Part shown: one piece after another, positions 11,987-22,655 of the stretch | Layout of the letters: each line of letters begins with the position of its first letter | Numbering within the stretch: position 1 is the stretch's first letter | DNA from: Tamarix chinensis | Taxonomy: Eukaryota; Streptophyta; Magnoliopsida; Caryophyllales; Tamaricaceae | NCBI GenBank assembly: GCA_030549775.1 | Contig: CM060177.1 | Coordinates: forward strand, 44,790,244-44,854,243 | DNA: 64,000 nucleotides | Direction: 5' to 3' | Notes under the pieces: generated by a model | Seen by the model: only the letters and a program-made list of their open reading frames with translations | The model's database searches: none | Told to the model about the DNA's origin: nothing | Translations under genes and position numbers: made by a program

Positions 11987-14984
11987 TGTAACACCCCAAT
12001 TTTTACTACTGAAAAATTTCGTTTACAGCGGAAGTAACTAAGTAAAAATAGTGGGGGTTACCGTCGTGATCGACATTATTCTAGTTTATGCAACCTTGCT
12101 TACATCAATCACAAGGCTAAAATTTTTAAGGTAGTACAAGGAAATTAGAAAACAAAAGCATATTTATAGTACAAATACTAAGTTTAGAGTTTAACTCTGA
12201 GTTTTACAATACCAAAATACAAAAGGAGGATACTATGGATCAAGAATCCAAAAGGGTATCCAGTTTAATACATAACCTAAATAACATTTACTCTTCACCC
12301 GACCTCAACATAGATGGAGTCACTCATCCCCACAAAAGGCATTATAGGCCGCAAAGTCATCTATCTGGTCCTCTAGAACCTACACATAAAATCCAGGGCT
12401 TTCTGCTCGTGGGAATGAGTAGGACCCACAAAACGGGTGGTCAGTATACTATGTACTGAGTAAGGGAACAATACTATCGAAATAGGAATACAAATAGCAC
12501 ATACTTCCACATTAGATAATAAAGGAATATAACCAAGTAAATGAACATCTCATAAGGTATATTACGATCCAGATCCTTTTATTAAGTATCGTCCATTTTT
12601 ATTCCTTTATATACGTTGAGTACAAGAACTCCACTATTCTTAAACCAGTAGAATGGTATAAAACTCTCGAGGACAACACACCCAAGCTATTATTCTTTTC
12701 GGTGGAACGAAGGTTAAAAATATCTCCTCAGGGTAGAACGTTCTCGAGCCACTATTCTTTTCGATGAAACGAAGGTTAAAAATATCTCCTCGGGGTAGAA
12801 CACTTCCGAGCCATTATTCTACCCAGTGGAATGGGAATATATCACTCTGGTCCTGACTCATGTATTTTTCCACTGTAAATAATAAGTATCTTTCTCTTAA
12901 GTTATGAAGATATGTTTTATTTCAGGGACCCTACTATTCTTAAACCGGTAGAATGGTCTAAAACTCTTGGGGACAACACACCCGAGCCATTATTCTTTCC
13001 GATGGAATGGAGATTAAAAACGTCATCTCGAGGTAGAACGCTCCCGAGCCATCACTCTCCCCAGTGGAACGGGATACATATATATAGGTTTAGGAAAAAT
13101 AATCACTATAGCCCTACTCATGTGTTATTTCACTTTAAGTGATTAGTATCTTATTCAAGATTGATTCTCAGGCATAAGGACATAGTCAAACAGATATACA
13201 TATAATATAGGCCCAAATCCTTAAGTCCTAGCAAACCCTAATTACACTTCCTTTAGTGTTCATTCTCCCATGTTGGTTGTTCTACTCACATTATATTATG
13301 TCATCACCCAAATTCTATCATTAATATCATACCAAAAATACACAACCTAATTCCCATGAGTTTGCTTTAATAATCTCATTCTGATATATTAATCACTGAA
13401 CTATCCAAGCCTAAATTCCATAGAACTTTCATAACACTTTCTATGAAATTTTTATGACTTCTAATTCCAATAGATATCCTCAAAACCCTGAACATGGAAT
13501 AATGATATTAACACTTCAAGATAGTTTTCCCCGAATTTACTATTAGACATGCAAGAACCCCAAATAACGATAATCCTCCCATGAATTACTCAAGCTATTA
13601 TTATCATAATTTAAACCTCCTAACACATAAATTACCAAAACTTTCTTAATATCCCGTAATGACCAATTTATCCTTTAAGCATAATTAAAACCTTTATTTT
13701 ATAAAATCTTATACCTTCCATATATATATATATATATATTTTTAAGTCCCCATTTATCATCATACCTCATGAGAGATCTTAAATCCATTTACCACAACTC
13801 ATTCAACCCCTATTTCATATCATAAGATATATTTTTACAAATATGACATTATCATCATTCAACCCATATTTCATACCATAATATATATTTTCACAAATAT
13901 GACATTATCATCATTCAACCCATATCTCATACCATAAGATATTATCAGCATTTAACCGATATTTTATACCATAAGATATATTTTCACAAATATGATATTA
14001 TCGTCACAAATCATAACATAATGATATCTCTTACCAATTCTTATTTTCTTTCATCATAACATTATATCATTACAAATTATCAATGTTAACATATGTTACA
14101 TAATATAGCAACAATATCATGAAAAACACATTTAACCATACAAGCAATTATCGTCCAAATTCCTAAGTATCAAATAGTATCCTTACCAACTAGGACACCG
14201 GACTCTAAGCACCAAATCCTAGAATTCCTCATCGGAATCTACTGGGATACCACCTACGAAAATAATAAAATTACAGTTAGGCTCAAAGAGTTAAATCAAA
14301 GGGGAAATCAAGGTAAAGAGGGTAAAAGTAGGTACAACCGTAGTCAAATGGGAGCTTGAGGTGTGTGGATGTGTAGAGGAATATGTGGTGGAGCTATGGT
14401 TAAATTTTGGTAGTGTTTGGATGAGGTTTGGGGGTGAAAATAGGGATGCATAGCCAAAGGAATGAGGTTGCACGGCTGTGCAGCAGGCGGTGTAGCTTCT
14501 GGTCGAGAAAAAACAAGATGCACAGCCAGGCGGTGTGAAATTTGTATGGCCATGTAGAATCAAGTCAAGAGGAAAAATTATGGGCAATCAAATGGTGCAA
14601 GGGTTGCACAGCTATACAGCAGGGGATTTAAGCATTGTACGGCCGTGCAGTAGGCGGTGCACTGGCCGTGCACACTGCGATGTTGTAACACATGAGAGGA
14701 AGAAGGAGGGAAAAGAGGCAGTGGTCAGTGGTGATGGCCGGCGACGGTGAGGGAAAGGTTAGGAAGAACTTAGTGGTTGGTCAACCAGCTAAAGGGTGGC
14801 GAGTGGTGGCTAAGGTGGTACATAGTGGGGGAGATGGTGGTGCAGAAGAAAAAACAGGGAAAGAAAGGAGAAGAAGAAGAAAGGGAGAAGGAGGAAAGGA
14901 AAAGGAAGAGAGGGATCAATAATGGCTCTTTGGCACAAATATTAGTAGAGTGAAGCAAAACTAAAGAGAAATAGGGAGAGTGTG

Positions 14985-15039
<55 letters not shown>

Positions 15040-15661
15040 TGTTTATGTGTGCGTGTAGTGTGAGTTGGGAAGAAGAAAAAGAACAGGGAGGGGATGCTAG
15101 CGTACGACGGTGATGATGGTGATTATGTAGCTACAGGGTGAGGGTGATGGTTGTAGGGATGGTTAAGGTAGGGTAATAAATGTAGGGTAAGGGTGGTGAT
15201 GGTTGATAGAAGTGTTGCATGAGAAGAAGAAAAATGGTAGGGGGAGAGATGGGTGTGCGACAAGGTGCAAGTCTGTAGAAGGAGAAGAAGAAAGAATAAT
15301 GGAGGTCAAGTGATGGTGCAAGTGGATGGTGTAAGTTGCACATATTCAAGAGTTGCAGCTCAAGTTTGGCGGGAGGAAGAGAAGAAGGAAAAGAAAATGA
15401 GAAATAAAAAGAAAAGAGAAGGGTTGGGGATTAGTTTAAGGTTATTTTAGATTAGCTAAAGGTAATTAGTATTAGCATAAATTTAAGTGGGTTTTGATTT
15501 TAGTTTGCAAATATGGTTTATCAAATTTAAGGTTTTTGAAATTGGTTAAAGTTTTTGGATTAAGGATAGGTTAAGGCTAACATAAGGTTTATTAAGATTG
15601 GAATTAATTTCAAGACGCTAATGATGCGGGATTAAACTAAGCAAAATTTTAGGGTATTACA
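11987..15661 (-). mobile_element. Giant solo LTR, family A, inverted (TSD GTTTG)
   Basis: Begins TGTAACACCCCAATTTTTAC and ends AGGGTATTACA, with perfect 5-bp duplications GTTTG at 11,982-11,986 and 15,662-15,666. Read on the minus strand it starts TGTAATACCCT and ends GGGGTGTTACA, like the copy at 3,273. The 3,675 bp include the CCACTATT..GTGGAA-type tandem array at 12,625-13,075, the GTACTGAGTA palindrome near 12,440, CATG/GCACGGC words near 14,440-14,680, a purine-rich tract near 14,850-14,920 and an (AT)n run. No primer-binding site, gag or pol is present. It is inserted in an Athila-like gag frame. Open frames such as 14,692-14,922 and 14,770-15,036 are low-complexity shadows. Confidence 0.88.
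14989..15039. repeat. (AT)n-(AC)n microsatellite in a giant LTR
   Basis: About 20 AT units followed by five AC units. Confidence 0.95.
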
Positions 15662-16858
15662 GTTTGTATCTCCTAATGCTTATGGAATACAATCCAGTAT
15701 TAGGAAGCCAAATGTTGCCGCCAATAATTTTGAGTTGAAGCCTGCACTCCTTAATATGGTGCAGCAAAATCAATTTGGTGGTAGTCCAACGAAATATCCA
15801 AATTTGCACATTTCAGTCTTCCTCAATTATTGCAATACAATGAAGATGAATGGAGTCTCAGATGATGCTATCAAGCTAAGGTTATTTCCTTTCTCATTTT
15901 GGGATAAGGCAAGGGTTTGGTTGCAGTCACTCCTTCCTAGCTCCATCACTACTTAGGATGAACTCTCACAAGCATTCCTTGCCGAATATTTCCTTCCAAG
16001 CAAAATGGCTCAATTGAGGAATCAAATAACAACCTTTATGTAAAAAGAAGGGAAATCCTTATATGACGCTTAGGATCAGTACAAAGACCTCTTGAGGATG
16101 TGCCCACATCATGAACTGGAGGACTGGTTAATTGTCTATGCATTCTACAATGGTCTTCTTTACAACACAATGATGACTATTGATACTGCAGCCGGAGGTG
16201 CACTAATGAAAAAAAAGTGTTCGTGAGGCACGACAACTCTTTGAAGATATGGCCTAAAATCATTTCCAATGGTCAGGTGAGCGCTCTTTACCCAAAAAGA
16301 GTGAGAGATATGATGTTGATGTACTAGATCATCTTACATATAAGGTAGACACTTTGTTCCAATATTTTAACAAATTAAATGTTAATGCCTTATCGTCTCA
16401 TCCTAACCAAGCATCATGTGAAATATGTGAAATTACTAGTCATATTGTCATAGAGTGTCAATTTGGAACATCAGTTTCCCCCAAATTGAGTTTTATTGAG
16501 CATGCTAATTACGTCAACAATTTTAATCAGAAAGGGGATCCTTTTTCCAACACTTATAATCCCAGGTCGAGGAATCATCTAAATTTGTCCTATAGAAATC
16601 CTCCCCAGAATCCTATGCCTCAATCTAATTATGTCCCTCTAGGTTTTCAGAATCAAAGGCCTCCTTATCCTCCTACCCAAAAGTCTAACTTGGAAACATT
16701 AATGGAGAATAGTGTGATGTTGCAAACTAACAGAATCAAGAGTTTAAGAAACAAATGGATGAGTTTAGACACCATAATAGAACCATGAGTGATGCCATTA
16801 AAAATCTAGCTTCTAAGGTTGATTCATTAGCTACACATAACATGATGATTTCGAGAGA

Positions 16859-18333
16859 TTGGCACTAGTATGTGATATCTATGAAAGGAAGGAACAAACT
16901 TGTGCTAAATTCTTAGGATGCCTTAACATGATGATTCAATACAAGGTAGAAACTTATATTTATGATTCTTTAGATGAAATGATTAAACCTTCCCTAAGAT
17001 TTGAAAATCAAATTAAATCCACTAGGCCTCGTACTAATCAAAGTAATCAATCCATAAAGTATTACTCAAGTAACCAAACAACAAAATTTGGAGCAAGTAC
17101 TTCTACTTCTACCAATCTTAATGAGAAACCAGAAATTACTATAGAGGAGAAAGGAAAAAATAAAGTGAATAAAGTCTCTACTAGGCAATGCTTCAAATGT
17201 CTAGGATTTGGACACTTCACTCGCAAATGGCATAATCAATGGGTATTATCAATCCAAGATATTAAAGCCATGGAGACATGTGAGGAAAATATTGAAAGTA
17301 AGCCTTTCGAGGAATATTCTAGTGAATCCAATGAAGAAGAAAGGGCTTGTTACGTCTTAGAGAGAGTACTTTAAGTACAAGCTACTAAGAATCCTACTTA
17401 GAGGGAGAAGATATTTAAAACAAAAGAGAGAGTAAGAAATACAGTTTATTGTATTATCATTGATAGTGGATCTTATACCAACATAGCTAATGAGAAAATG
17501 GTTAAGAATTTGGGGTTTAAAATTATACCACATCCAAAGCCTTGTTCTCTTCGATGGTTGTATAAGGACAAGGGACTCCAGGTAATGAAACAAACCCTAG
17601 TATTATCCAAAATTGGTAACTACCATGATAAGGTGTTATGTGATGTTTTACTTATAGATGCATGTGGAAGCTTATTAGGTAGACCATAGCAGCATGATAG
17701 AAATGTTATTCATAATGATATTACTAATGAATATCTAGTTGAGAAGGATAAAAAAAAGCATAAACTTAAACCTTCTAAAAATGATAAGGAGAGCATAGTC
17801 TAGTATAACAAGAGTTTATTCTTGCATGAAAAGGCTATGGTCAAATATATTCACAAAGAAGGGAGTTGTTATGCTATGGTCATGAAAGAATATCTACAAA
17901 AGGAGAGGGATAATGACAATCATCAATTAGATAAAATTCTTGATGAATATCACAATGTTTTTCATAATGAATTACCACCTAAGAGGGGAATAGAACATGC
18001 CATATTTGCCTCTTGGTATATCCTTACTTAATAGGCCCTCATATTGATGTAATCTAAAGGAGACTAGGGAGTTAGAAAAACAAATACAAGAGCTTGTAAG
18101 AAAAGGGTATGTGAGGGAAAGCATGAGTCCATGTTGTGTACCTGTATTATTAGTCCCTAAAATGGATAATGCCTGGCACATGTGTATTGACTCAATACCT
18201 TCACAGGAAAAATGAGCTATTGCATTTTTAATGAGAAATTGAATGGAGCAAGGCTGAATTATTCCATATATGACAAAGAGTTATATGCCATCATACGAAG
18301 TCTAAAAACATGGAGACATTACCTATTTCGGTG
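16859..18333 (+). pseudogene. Second Ty3/gypsy gag-pol fragment (gag zinc knuckle, protease, part RT joined to part RNase H)
   Basis: From 16,859 the frame changes to a different gypsy gag type: KFLGCLN..KVETYIYDSL, a basic Asn/Ser-rich stretch, then a zinc knuckle CFKCLGFGHFTRKW whose last cysteine is tryptophan. Downstream come a protease-like IIDSGSYTNIAN (D-S-G present), the region up to LLGRP, then YHNVFHNELPPKRGIEH. The RT start follows (LVRKGYVRESMSPC, VPVLLVPKMD, HMCIDS at about 18,183). Only about 15 bp later the sequence reads [20 protein letters not shown], which is RNase H. The RT palm is therefore deleted. Stops at 17,372, 17,399, 17,687, 17,801 and 18,029 interrupt the frame. 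Integrase is absent. Confidence 0.85.
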
Positions 18334-18680
18334 AGGAGTTATATGCCATGTATGAGAGGGGAGATAGAGAGAGAGAAGGCTTATGTCGGTGAAGTGAAGA
18401 AGAGGAAAAATGAGCACAAATGCTGTTGAAGAGAAGAGATAACGATAGTAGTAGTGGCAGGGGTTCTTCACTTTGAACAACTACTTTCTATTTCTTACTT
18501 TTGAGTGGGATAAAATAAAACATTCAGCAGGAGATTATAGGGTATAGCACAAGGGAGTAAAGAAAAAAAAATGGAGGAAGGCTATAAACCGTGGTTCTTA
18601 GATGTAACCAATCTGTATTCTATTTTGTATATAAAAAAAAAGGAAAAATGAGAGTATAGATGGCAATTTTGGTATAGAAC
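18334..18680. other. Spacer after the gypsy fragment
   Basis: Purine-rich sequence (GAGAGGGGAGATAGAGAGAG) followed by unremarkable AT-rich DNA; no gene recognised. Confidence 0.4.
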
Positions 18681-18685
18681 CGTTG

Positions 18686-18873
18686 TGAAATGCCCCGAAA
18701 ATTTCTAATTTTAATAAATTACCTTCAAATGATATTTATTAGAAAAATTATTTAAATAAATTATTTTTATTAAAATAAATTGAATTAATTAGGGAAAATC
18801 AAGAATAAATTTATAAGTATTTTAATTACTTCCGCTTTCCAAAAAAAAAAGTAGTGAATTTTGGGGTGTTACA
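18686..18873 (+). repeat. 5' LTR of the TRIM
   Basis: Starts TGAAATGCCCCG and ends GTGTTACA. The first 150 bp or so align with the 5' end of the giant LTR at 28,639 (shared TTTATTAGAAAAATTA and AAATAAATTATTTT). The last 45 bp or so align with the 3' ends of the giant LTRs (ACTTCCGCT, A-run, GTAGTGAATTTTGGGG). Confidence 0.92.
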
Positions 18874-18876
18874 AAG

Positions 18877-19230
18877 TGGTATTAGAGCGGTTGATCCTTT
18901 CGGACACGCTCTTTCGTTTTAAAATTTTTAAGATGATACTACAAGTTGGTATCAGTATGGTTGATCCTTTCGGACACGCACTCTCGTTTTAAATTTTTTT
19001 TTATACCACAAATTTGTATCAAAGTGGTTTCGACTGCTCTTCCAATTTTATTTTAAATTCTTTAAGCCTATACCACACTTTGGTATTAGAGTGGTTCATT
19101 ATTTTGATCACGCTCTTTCGATTTTAAAATTTTTAAGTTAATATCACAAGTTGGTATCGAATCTGGTTTTGACTACGCTCTTTTGTTTTTAATCTTTTTA
19201 AGTTGGTACCACAAGTTGGTACCAGTGAGG
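18877..19230 (+). repeat. Six-fold tandem array of a primer-binding-site unit
   Basis: The first unit, TGGTATTAGAGCGG at 18,877, is the primer-binding site just after the LTR (tRNA-iMet type, TGGTATCAGAGC). Related units begin near 18,947 (TGGTATCAGTATGG), 19,014 (TTGTATCAAAGTGG), 19,081 (TGGTATTAGAGTGG), 19,152 (TGGTATCGAATCTGG) and 19,217 (TGGTACCAGTGAGG). Spacing is 65-71 bp, and each is followed by variants of TTGATC..CGGACACGCTCTTTCGTTTTAA. Only the first is positioned to prime minus-strand DNA conventionally. Confidence 0.85.
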
Positions 19231-19500
19231 TTGATCTTTTTTTTATTACGTTTCTTCTCGAAATTATATATGGCTTACGAGTTTCTTTGTTATTAGTTTT
19301 GAAGCGTGTTTGACCGATCTTTTGGTTTTAACCTTTTTAATTTGATACTAAGAATAGTATCATTTTCAAAATGAATTGGGATTAAAAAAATTTCCTTGAT
19401 TTGAAATCATTTTTAAACTAAAAAGGATTCATTTATTTTAAAATATTTTCATTCTGGCCACGGTGAGAAGCGAAGGGTAGAATTTTAATTAAGTTTATTC

Positions 19501-19715
19501 TTAAGGGGGTAGTTTTTATAAGTATTATTTTTTTCTTTCGTATGGTGTCCTTATTTCCGTTGATTTAAATTTTCTTTAGTAAGTTTATTCCTAAGGGGGT
19601 AGTTGATTTAAGTTTAGCTAATAAATTGTTATTTCAGATTATTAGAATTTCCTAGCTCTTTTCTTAGGATAACCGCAGGAGACTTCGAGGGCGAAGTCTG
19701 TTTTTAAGGGGGTAG
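19501..19715 (+). repeat. Three polypurine-tract-like copies
   Basis: TTAAGGGGGTAGTTT at 19,501, CTAAGGGGGTAGTTG at 19,591 and TTAAGGGGGTAGTAA ending at 19,718 are near-identical. The first two are preceded by AAGTTTATTC. The third directly abuts the 3' LTR and is the expected plus-strand primer site. Confidence 0.8.
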
Positions 19716-19718
19716 TAA

Positions 19719-19903
19719 TGAAATGCCCCGAAAATTTCTAATTTTAATAAATTACCTTCAAATGATATTTATTAGAAAAATTATTTAAATAAATTATTTT
19801 TATTAAAATAAATTGAATTAACTAGGGAAAATCAAGAATAAATTTATAAGTATTTTAATTACTTTCGCTTTAAAAAAAAAGTAGTGAATTTTGGGGTGTT
19901 ACA
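19719..19903 (+). repeat. 3' LTR of the TRIM
   Basis: 185-bp direct copy of 18,686-18,873 with about three base differences and a shorter A-run. Confidence 0.92.
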
Positions 19904-19908
19904 CGTTG

Positions 19909-20703
19909 TGTGTACCCTTATCAAAAAAGTATTATTCTTGGTAAGGGTATACAAATTGGTTATATACCAAGACAATTGTCTATCCTTCCCACTTAAAATA
20001 CTAAATGCACCCTCTATATTTTTTTTCTTACTAGAAAAGGGAATACACTACACCTTAGTCATAAACCACCTTATATTGGCTACCGTGTATTTCAAATTGT
20101 GCACTAGTGACATAATTATTTTTGTGGTCGAGATGATCACTTATAAGAAAGAAATGATTATTAGTGCTTTGTGCATATGATAATAACTTTTTTTGTCTAG
20201 ATAATCCCTCTTACTTTTTTTATACCATTTGTATCTTGCTAGACGTACTTGGGTTTATCGTATATGTATTGAGTAGTGCTAGCTTTAGGATCCTTTGTAT
20301 AGCAAATTACACATTAGGTTCATTTAGACTTTTACATTTAAGTTAAATCATATTTTTTGTATGAATTAGGTTAGTTTGTAAATTTAATTTTTTAATTATA
20401 CGGGTGCAACATATACTAACTAGCTATTCATATGTATTTGGATGGTCAATGAAATGATTGATGTTGTACATGGTTATGTGAATTAATAAAAGCTAAGGAC
20501 TAATCTACCATAAAAAATGATAGATAATTGTATGCCTGGATTAAAAAAACATACAAAACTTTATGTCATACTCATTATTATTTTTTTATTTAGTACTTTT
20601 TTGTAATAGTAGTAGTAATAATAATTTTATATAATAATAATCCTTACTTTTCATGATATGTAGCATATATTTTTGTTTTTAATTTTTTATTATAATATGA
20701 GTC

Positions 20704-20766
<63 letters not shown>

Positions 20767-21110
20767 ATAGCATTAAAAGCTTTATTACTTATGTTGTACT
20801 TTTATTTTCTTTCGTAATTACAAATAAATGTAGAGTATTAATTAGGGGAATAAAATTAACGTAAAGATATATCAATGAATTTATATGTCAAAGTTTTTTA
20901 AATTTATTAATCTTTAATATTTGTACTAAAATATTATAGACGGTATTGTTAACCATAAAAAATAAACTACCATGGGCGGGGATTACTTAATATATTTAAA
21001 TTTAACAAATTAGGCATCAAACCAGACAAAAGACCAGGAGCCGGTAATAATTCTGGAAAACCAATAAGCTCTGCTTTCTTTCATCGCCACTATTGCTTTT
21101 CTCCATTAAA
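19909..21110. other. AT-rich spacer
   Basis: No gene recognised; frames of 60-98 codons near 19,884-20,346 are low in complexity and lack domains. Contains a long (TA)n run. Confidence 0.4.
20706..20754. repeat. (TA)n microsatellite
   Basis: About 24 TA units followed by GTATGTATG. Confidence 0.95.
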
Positions 21111-21260
21111 ATGGCCACACTGCCATTGACGACGTTACCATGGCTATCAATATCCTCGAGTCGATGTATACGGATTTGCCGTCCAATTTCTTCACCTTTG
21201 TTGTCACTGTCGACCGATATTATAAGAACCAAAACTATCTCCATCAACGACAATAGCTAA
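21111..21260 (+). CDS. Small ORF resembling a plastid transit-peptide exon (speculative)
   Basis: Forty-nine codons begin AAAATGGCC, a good plant start context. The peptide opens MATLPLTTLPWLSISSSRC and continues rich in Ser, Thr, Arg and Ile with almost no acidic residues until the end. That is how chloroplast transit peptides look. Local composition (21,020-21,330) is richer in GC than the flanks. No downstream exon was recognised before the copia LTR at 21,931, so this may be a truncated first exon, an orphan ORF or chance. A 78-codon minus-strand frame over the same bases has no recognisable domain. Confidence 0.25.
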   Translation: MATLPLTTLPWLSISSSRCIRICRPISSPLLSLSTDIIRTKTISINDNS

Positions 21261-21930
21261 TTAAGAGGAGTGGAATTCGCTTCCGGCTGCTTTAATGTTC
21301 TTTATTGCCCTCTTCGTCTTCTTTCTAAGAAGTTATGTCTTCTCCTAACTTAGATTTTGTTGTTTTACTTAAGTTCTAGGTTTTTCCAAAGGTTGATGAA
21401 ATTTTCATTTTATGATCATATAAACTATTTACTCCGAACATATATATATAATATTATAAATCTTACGAATAAATTTTAATTATTAATATTTTTAAATATA
21501 TATTAATAAAAATTATAAAAAAAAAAATCGTATTATGCAAATATTTTTAATTACAAATATAACAATTATATTTTTAAATTATAATGGAGTATAATTTAAG
21601 AGAAATTAATAATATTAAAATTTATGATGTCATATATATATATATATGAGAAGAATACTTTTTTGTGATTGAATGTTTGTGGTTTTCTACATTGATTTCA
21701 CAAATGAGTTGGTTTGCCACAAGAATTGTGTTGTGGAGTTTTGGAAATTCTAGTTGTCATCTTGATGTGGTGTTGGGACCATAGTTCTGCTTTCGATTTC
21801 ATTCCTACGGCCGAAAAATACCCGAAATTCGTTACTGTAGCGCGGAATTCAGTTTTGATAGTGATTGTAGCGTTATTTGCCATGCTTTTATTTGTTTGTT
21901 TGTTTTTATTGTAATGGCCATGGCCTCACA

Positions 21931-22635
21931 TGTTAGGATATTTGGGCTCTCTTCCATGTGATAAAGCCTACTTTTTTAACCAATATTATTTTTATTATTT
22001 TTATTAATGACCAAACTTTATAAATGTTAAATATTAGCTGTAAAGTTAATGTGAGAAGATGAGTGATTATAAGAAAAATTGATATTTCAATTTCGTAAGA
22101 GAGAGGGATAAATACAAAAATTCTTTCATAATTTTTTTAACACAAGTTTGATCAATTCAATGATATGAAGTATTTAACCGTTGGATCATTCTTATTTTTT
22201 GGCATAAACTTTCTAGGAGAACAATCTTGATTTTAAATGGTGGAGACTTAATTTTGAGTTCTCCAAATTAGGTTTTCATTGGTATTTCAGTGGGTGTTTT
22301 TATTTAGGTCAGTTTCATATCAGTTTTGGTTTTCATTTTAATTAAGTGATCTATTATACTCAATTTTGGCTGAAAATTTATAAGATTACTGTTAATATCT
22401 TGTTGTTGATTAATGAATAAGGGCTCATTGTTTTGTGGCCTTTATATTGACCTTTGGGTGTGTTTACAACAGCTTTGTTTTAGGGTTACAATTGTTGTGG
22501 ACCAAAGTGTTCTGTGGTTTTTTTCTTTTCGCATTGGAAGAATTTTTTCCACATCAATCATGTATCATTAATTTGTTATTAATTATTTCTATTTTATGGT
22601 TAGTGTTGTTGACCCATTCTCCATTTACCCCATCA
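21931..22635 (+). mobile_element. Probable 5' LTR of a Ty1/copia element
   Basis: The right end CCCCATCA is fixed by the primer-binding site that follows. The left end TGTTAGGATATTTGGGCTC is the nearest upstream TGTT with a copia-like start, giving about 705 bp. No matching 3' LTR was found, so the left boundary is inferred. Confidence 0.45.
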
Positions 22636-22638
22636 TAG

Positions 22639-22653
22639 TGGTATCAAATTATG
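22639..22653 (+). promoter_or_regulatory. Copia primer-binding site (tRNA-iMet type)
   Basis: TGGTATCAAATTATG lies three bases after the LTR end and three bases before the gag start ATGGAGGCT at 22,656. Ty1/copia elements use TGGTATCAGAGC. Confidence 0.7.
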
Positions 22654-22655
22654 AT

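Larger units (their letters stand above)
11809..16863 (+). pseudogene. Athila-like Ty3/gypsy gag, split by a solo LTR and carrying stops
   Basis: The N-terminal part (11,809-11,981) reaches LWEFV. The rest resumes at 15,667 after a 3.7-kb insertion, and ignoring the insertion and one target duplication the frame continues. Diagnostic Athila gag motifs follow: ANNFELKP, NMVQQNQFGG, MNGVSDDAIKLRLFPFS, ARVWLQSLLP, then after a premature TAG at 15,955 LSQAFLAEYF and later NGLLYNTMMTIDTAAGG. Further in-frame stops and frameshifts occur near 16,041, 16,063 and 16,210-16,255. The C-terminal part (16,354-16,788) has an Asn/Pro/Gln-rich region ending in QKSNLETLMEN. Gag would form the retrotransposon capsid; this copy cannot. 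The Athila sequence stops at about 16,860, where a different gypsy gag begins. Confidence 0.85.
18686..19903 (+). mobile_element. Complete TRIM-type LTR retrotransposon (TSD CGTTG)
   Basis: A 1,218-bp element has two near-identical LTRs of 188 and 185 bp, an 845-bp internal region with no coding capacity, and perfect 5-bp duplications CGTTG at 18,681-18,685 and 19,904-19,908. Each LTR starts TGAAATGCCCCGAAAATT and ends GAATTTTGGGGTGTTACA. They differ by about three substitutions and a short A-run length change, so insertion is recent relative to most elements here. A Met-type primer-binding site follows the 5' LTR and a polypurine tract AAGGGGGTAG precedes the 3' LTR. Size and lack of genes define a terminal-repeat retrotransposon in miniature; it must borrow all proteins. 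Its LTR ends match the giant family-A LTRs. Confidence 0.92.

Noticed and set aside
12625..13075. CRISPR-like regularly spaced repeats
   Set aside because: Units of about 65 bp are diverged, have no unique spacers, and recur in retrotransposon LTRs; the genome is a plant nuclear one.
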